A stretch of DNA of 8,568 nt from Hyphomicrobiaceae bacterium. GTDB taxonomy: Bacteria > Pseudomonadota > Alphaproteobacteria > Rhizobiales > JAKIUO01. The number at the start of each line of letters is the position of its first letter. Positions within the stretch are counted from its first letter, which is position 1. Position numbers and translations under genes: made by a program. Below are positions 5,754 to 8,568 of the stretch, piece by piece. The notes below the pieces were generated by a model. It was not told the DNA's origin. It did not search any database and worked only from the letters and a program-made list of their open reading frames with translations. The stretch lies in assembly GCA_021647535.1 (NCBI GenBank), contig JAKIUO010000126.1:1-8568 (forward strand), given 5' to 3'.

Positions 5754-7376
5754 TTATTTTTCTGTTGGTCTGGTTAACAGAATTATGCCGCTTGCACACA
5801 AAATTACCAGCCAGAATATCGCAGATCCAAAGCGGGCATAGAGGGTTGGGCTGATGGCCGTGGGCAGGGCTGCATCAATGATGCCAGCGGTTGCCAGGCC
5901 GAGCGATTTCTGCACGCGTCCATAGGGATCGATGACGCCCGATATGCCAGTATTGGCAACGCGTACCATGGGCAGGCCTTGCTCAATGGCGCGCATTCGC
6001 GCTTGTGCGAAGTGCTGATGGGGGCCGGTTGAGACGCCATACCAGGCATCATTGGTGACATTGACCAGCCATTGTGGACGCTCCCCCTTTTCGACGACTT
6101 CGCGGGGAAAGACCACCTCATAACAGATCAGCGGTGCAAAGGGCGGGGCGTTGGCAAGTTTGATCAGTCGGGGGGTCTTGCCGGTTTCAAAAGTGCCACG
6201 TACCTGAACGATTTTGCGCAGGCCGATGCTTTCAAGGGTTGATTTCAGCGGCAGATATTCGCCAAACGGCACCAGATGTTTCTTGTCGAAAGTGCGTATG
6301 ATGTTGGCCTTGCCATCGAGCACAAGCAGGCTGTTATAGACCTTGCGGGTCGAGATGCCCTGCGGGGTTGTCGGTTGATTTGTCGTGCGCAGAGCGCCGG
6401 TGATCAGGGTGACATGATCGGGCAAAAGCGCGTCTATGCCGTCAAGGGCCTGTTTGGAGCGCGCCATCAAAAAAGGCAGGGCGGTTTCGGGCCAAATGAG
6501 GTGGGTGACCTGTTTAAGACCGTTTTCATATTGGGGGCTCTGAAGTCCCGACAGTTTCAGCATGGTCTGGTAGATGGGACCAGCCTTGCCCGGACGCCAT
6601 TTATCGCTCTGGGCAATATTGGGTTGTACCAGACGCAGCCGCACATTTGGAACTGTGTCATTGGGAGCGTAATAGAGGCGGATATGCCCGCCGATGGAAA
6701 ACAAAAGAAGGGCAGCGATGGCAACTGCAAAAGGTTTGAAGCGGCGGCCCGATTTAAAAAGGCCAATGGCCGGAGCTGCAAAGATCAGCACGCAAAAAAA
6801 CGACAGGGCATAAGGCCCAAATATGGCGGAAAGCTGCGACAGGCCGCTTTCCCCCAAAAAGACATGGCCAAATGTGTTCCATGGGAAGCCGGTGAATATA
6901 GTGCCGCGCAGTCCTTCGCCAAGGGCAAGGGCAAGGGCCAAGGTGAGGACGCGCGACAGGCCGGGCTTCCAGTAAAGGGCAGAAAGGGCAACGGCCAGCG
7001 CATAAAACAAGGCGAGCCCGGCGGGCATCAGGGTCATGGCGATGGGCATCAGGAAGATATAGACCCCGGCCTCGACCAGAAAAGCTTTGCCGATCCAGTA
7101 CAGGCCGAACAAAAAAGCGCCAAAACCAAAGGCCCAGCCCGTGGCAAATGCCGATTTGAACAGGGCGCGGCGCCCCTCCTTGTATGGGGCCTCGCCATGC
7201 TGCGCGACAAGGCCATCGATCAACCAGACAAGCACGGGCAGCGTGACAAACAGGACCGGCCAGAAATCGAAGGGGGCTTGTGCCAGCACCCCAAGCGCTC
7301 CTGCAAAAAAGGCGGTGAGCAAACGGGCGCGGCCTCGCAGGTCATGAATGTGCGGGACAAATGCGCCGGGTGTCAT
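5754..7376 (-). CDS. lnt: Apolipoprotein N-acyltransferase Lnt
   Basis: Lnt (540 residues) is an inner-membrane enzyme that adds the third acyl chain to the N-terminal cysteine of lipoproteins, using phospholipid as donor. The N-terminal third is hydrophobic, with about six to seven membrane segments (roughly 18-31, 36-56, 78-99, 101-135, 143-160, 186-205, 214-230). A nitrilase-like periplasmic domain (about 245-503) follows, then a final membrane segment (about 514-535). The catalytic triad is intact: Glu297 in WPETALPF, Lys365 in FDKKHLVPFGEYLP, and Cys418 in LICYEVVFP. WLVNVTNDAWYG and RVANTGISGVIDPYGR are also typical. The ATG lies 5 nt after the corC stop, and its Shine-Dalgarno (GGAG) is within the last codons of corC, which indicates translational coupling. 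Length is normal for the family. Confidence 0.98.
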   Translation of the reverse strand: MTPGAFVPHIHDLRGRARLLTAFFAGALGVLAQAPFDFWPVLFVTLPVLVWLIDGLVAQHGEAPYKEGRRALFKSAFATGWAFGFGAFLFGLYWIGKAFLVEAGVYIFLMPIAMTLMPAGLALFYALAVALSALYWKPGLSRVLTLALALALGEGLRGTIFTGFPWNTFGHVFLGESGLSQLSAIFGPYALSFFCVLIFAAPAIGLFKSGRRFKPFAVAIAALLLFSIGGHIRLYYAPNDTVPNVRLRLVQPNIAQSDKWRPGKAGPIYQTMLKLSGLQSPQYENGLKQVTHLIWPETALPFLMARSKQALDGIDALLPDHVTLITGALRTTNQPTTPQGISTRKVYNSLLVLDGKANIIRTFDKKHLVPFGEYLPLKSTLESIGLRKIVQVRGTFETGKTPRLIKLANAPPFAPLICYEVVFPREVVEKGERPQWLVNVTNDAWYGVSTGPHQHFAQARMRAIEQGLPMVRVANTGISGVIDPYGRVQKSLGLATAGIIDAALPTAISPTLYARFGSAIFWLVILCASGIILLTRPTEK

Positions 7377-7381
7377 CAGGC

Positions 7382-8467
7382 TTATTCTCCAGCATCAACA
7401 GCTTTTGGCGTGCCCAGATCCGTTTTTGGCTGAGGCAGGCCGTTTTTGGGAATATGGATGCGCAGGCGTTTGATGCGCCGGGGGTCGGCATCCAGAACCT
7501 CAAATTCTATGCCGCTGGGATGGCGAACAATTTCTCCGCAGACCGGCACCCGCTTGGCAAGGGCGAAAACCAGACCGCCAAGACTGTCAATATCGTCATC
7601 TTCTTCATTTGACAAAAGATTATAGCCCAGATGCAATTCAAGTTCATCAATGGGGGTGCGGGCCTTGGCCAGTAATCCGCGTGTGGGGTGAACGATAAGA
7701 GAAGAGCTGTCTTCGACATCATGTTCGTCTTCGATTTCGCCAACGACCTCTTCGACAAGATCTTCAATCGTCACAAGGCCATCCGTGCCGCCATATTCGT
7801 CAACGACGAGGGCCAGATGGGTGCGGGTTGATTGCATACGCAAAAACAGATCAAGCACCGGCATTCCGGGGGGCACATAGAGCATGGAGCGGCGGATTTT
7901 GATAGAAGAAATGCTGCTGGTCAGGTCCATATCGGCCAGCTTGACAATGCGCTTGTCGCTCTCGACCAGATGAAGCGGGGGCTGCTTTGAGGTTGTTTGG
8001 CTCGGTTTGGAGCCCTTGTTGCTTTGCTCCTTTGAGCGAACGGCAATCCACAGCATCAGGTCTTTTATATGCACCATGCCGCGCGGATCATCGAGCGTTT
8101 CGCCATAAAGGGGGATGCGCGAATGGGAGCTCGTCTCAAATAGTTGAAACAATTCGCCAAGACTGGCCTGCTCGTCAATGGCGATAATATCGGCACGTGG
8201 CAGCATGACATCATCAACACGCAGGCTGTCAAAGCGCAATATATTGCGCAGCATGGAGCTTTCCTGCCGCGAAAATTCGGGCGAAGAAGTCAGCGCATCT
8301 TGCTGCAAAATCTCAAGGATCTGTTGTCGTGGGTTTGCGGGGGTCGAGAGCCCGAGCTTCTCGCCAATGCTCTGTGTCAAGCGTGTCAAAAGTCCTTGTT
8401 TCAAAAGTCCTGGACCTTGCTGTGGCGTGTCATTCGATTGGGGTGCCCCCGTTTTTGTGTCGTTCAT
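7382..8467 (-). CDS. corC: CorC/HlyC (TlyC-like) CBS-domain protein
   Basis: A 361-residue soluble protein of the hemolysin-C/CorC family: two CBS domains (about 86-142 and 194-250) and a C-terminal CorC_HlyC transporter-associated domain (about 255-340). Diagnostic stretches are LRVDDVMLPRADI (82-94), HSRIPLYGETLDDPRGMVHI (115-134) and DEYGGTDGLVTIEDLVEEVV (223-242), followed by GEIEDEHD. Relatives are linked to magnesium/cobalt efflux and membrane integrity; despite the old name, haemolysin activity should not be assumed. No membrane segments are seen. A polar insert (about 145-165, rich in S, K, Q, T) separates the two CBS domains. I start at the ATG at 8467, which has AGGAG 3 nt upstream; the frame is open to a TTG at 8491 that lacks any Shine-Dalgarno. 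It lies between ybeY and lnt, its usual position in this group. Confidence 0.95.
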   Translation of the reverse strand: MNDTKTGAPQSNDTPQQGPGLLKQGLLTRLTQSIGEKLGLSTPANPRQQILEILQQDALTSSPEFSRQESSMLRNILRFDSLRVDDVMLPRADIIAIDEQASLGELFQLFETSSHSRIPLYGETLDDPRGMVHIKDLMLWIAVRSKEQSNKGSKPSQTTSKQPPLHLVESDKRIVKLADMDLTSSISSIKIRRSMLYVPPGMPVLDLFLRMQSTRTHLALVVDEYGGTDGLVTIEDLVEEVVGEIEDEHDVEDSSSLIVHPTRGLLAKARTPIDELELHLGYNLLSNEEDDDIDSLGGLVFALAKRVPVCGEIVRHPSGIEFEVLDADPRRIKRLRIHIPKNGLPQPKTDLGTPKAVDAGE

Positions 8468-8521
8468 GCGCTCCTGGAGCCTCAAGTTCAAATCAGCTTG
8501 TGTTAAATGAATAGCATTTTT

Positions 8522-8568
8522 TTATGTCTGGCGATAGGGGGAGGGGATCTGTAGTTTTTCGAGTATGT
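8522..8568 (-). CDS. ybeY: C-terminal end of endoribonuclease YbeY (partial)
   Basis: Only the last 14 codons and the TAA stop are inside the window (…ILEKLQIPSPYRQT). They fit the usual YbeY C-terminus, where a helix ends in a Leu-Gly-Ile-x-x-Pro-Tyr-like turn. The position also fits: ybeY commonly precedes corC and lnt in Alphaproteobacteria. YbeY is a zinc-dependent factor for 16S rRNA 3' maturation and ribosome quality control; its zinc-binding histidines would lie outside this window. The stop is 54 nt before the corC ATG. The call rests on a short peptide plus gene order. Confidence 0.62.
   Translation of the reverse strand, partial: ILEKLQIPSPYRQT

Noticed and set aside
5660..5854. 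Small hydrophobic plus-strand frame (64 codons) starting in the lnt-xre gap
   Set aside because: It begins with TTG without a Shine-Dalgarno and overlaps the lnt 3' end by about 100 bp; the hydrophobic stretch arises partly opposite the last Lnt membrane segment. No family resemblance.
6276..7433. Long open frame on the plus strand opposite lnt
   Set aside because: The opposite strand encodes a full Lnt with intact catalytic triad. The plus-strand product is low-complexity (rich in K, G, Q) and matches no family; it is a mirror effect of codon bias.

Overview
The window is a stretch of alphaproteobacterial core chromosome, and every gene lies on the minus strand. Read in the direction of transcription (right to left) the order is: end of ybeY, corC (CorC/HlyC CBS protein), lnt, an Xre-type regulator, metK, trmB, rimP, nusA, and the beginning of ylxR, which runs off the left edge. 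This order and the protein sequences suit Hyphomicrobiales (Rhizobiales) or a neighbouring alphaproteobacterial order. The evidence includes the ybeY-corC-lnt-xre-metK-trmB run, a NusA N-terminus with the residues ANRLELLQIADAVAREK, and a short SinR/PraR-like Xre protein just upstream of metK. I cannot name a genus. I see no tRNA, rRNA, transposase, phage gene, CRISPR array or toxin-antitoxin pair.

The right part (about 5750-8568) is an envelope block. ybeY (late rRNA processing) is followed by corC and lnt, with lnt starting 5 nt after the corC stop. The middle part (about 3725-5750) holds a 259-bp AT-rich control region, the Xre regulator and metK, which makes S-adenosylmethionine (SAM). 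metK is followed by trmB, whose product uses SAM to methylate tRNA. A roughly 145-bp near-palindrome built of paired hairpins separates those two genes. The left part (1-2846) is the rimP-nusA-ylxR transcription/translation operon, which normally continues into infB. It has its own sigma70-like promoter and a leader with an intrinsic terminator before rimP.

The genes are ordinary; the interest lies between them. Three signals stand out: (1) a promoter, hairpin and terminator arrangement before rimP that looks like a transcription attenuator; (2) a metK leader in which a sequence 108 nt upstream can pair with the Shine-Dalgarno (SD) site and its flank, with two hairpins inside, which could be an undescribed translational switch on SAM synthesis; (3) the composite palindrome before trmB, which looks like two copies of a small multi-hairpin element joined tail to tail. 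All three are sequence-based proposals without experimental support. No gene-free stretch exceeds 300 bases; the longest is 5495-5753.
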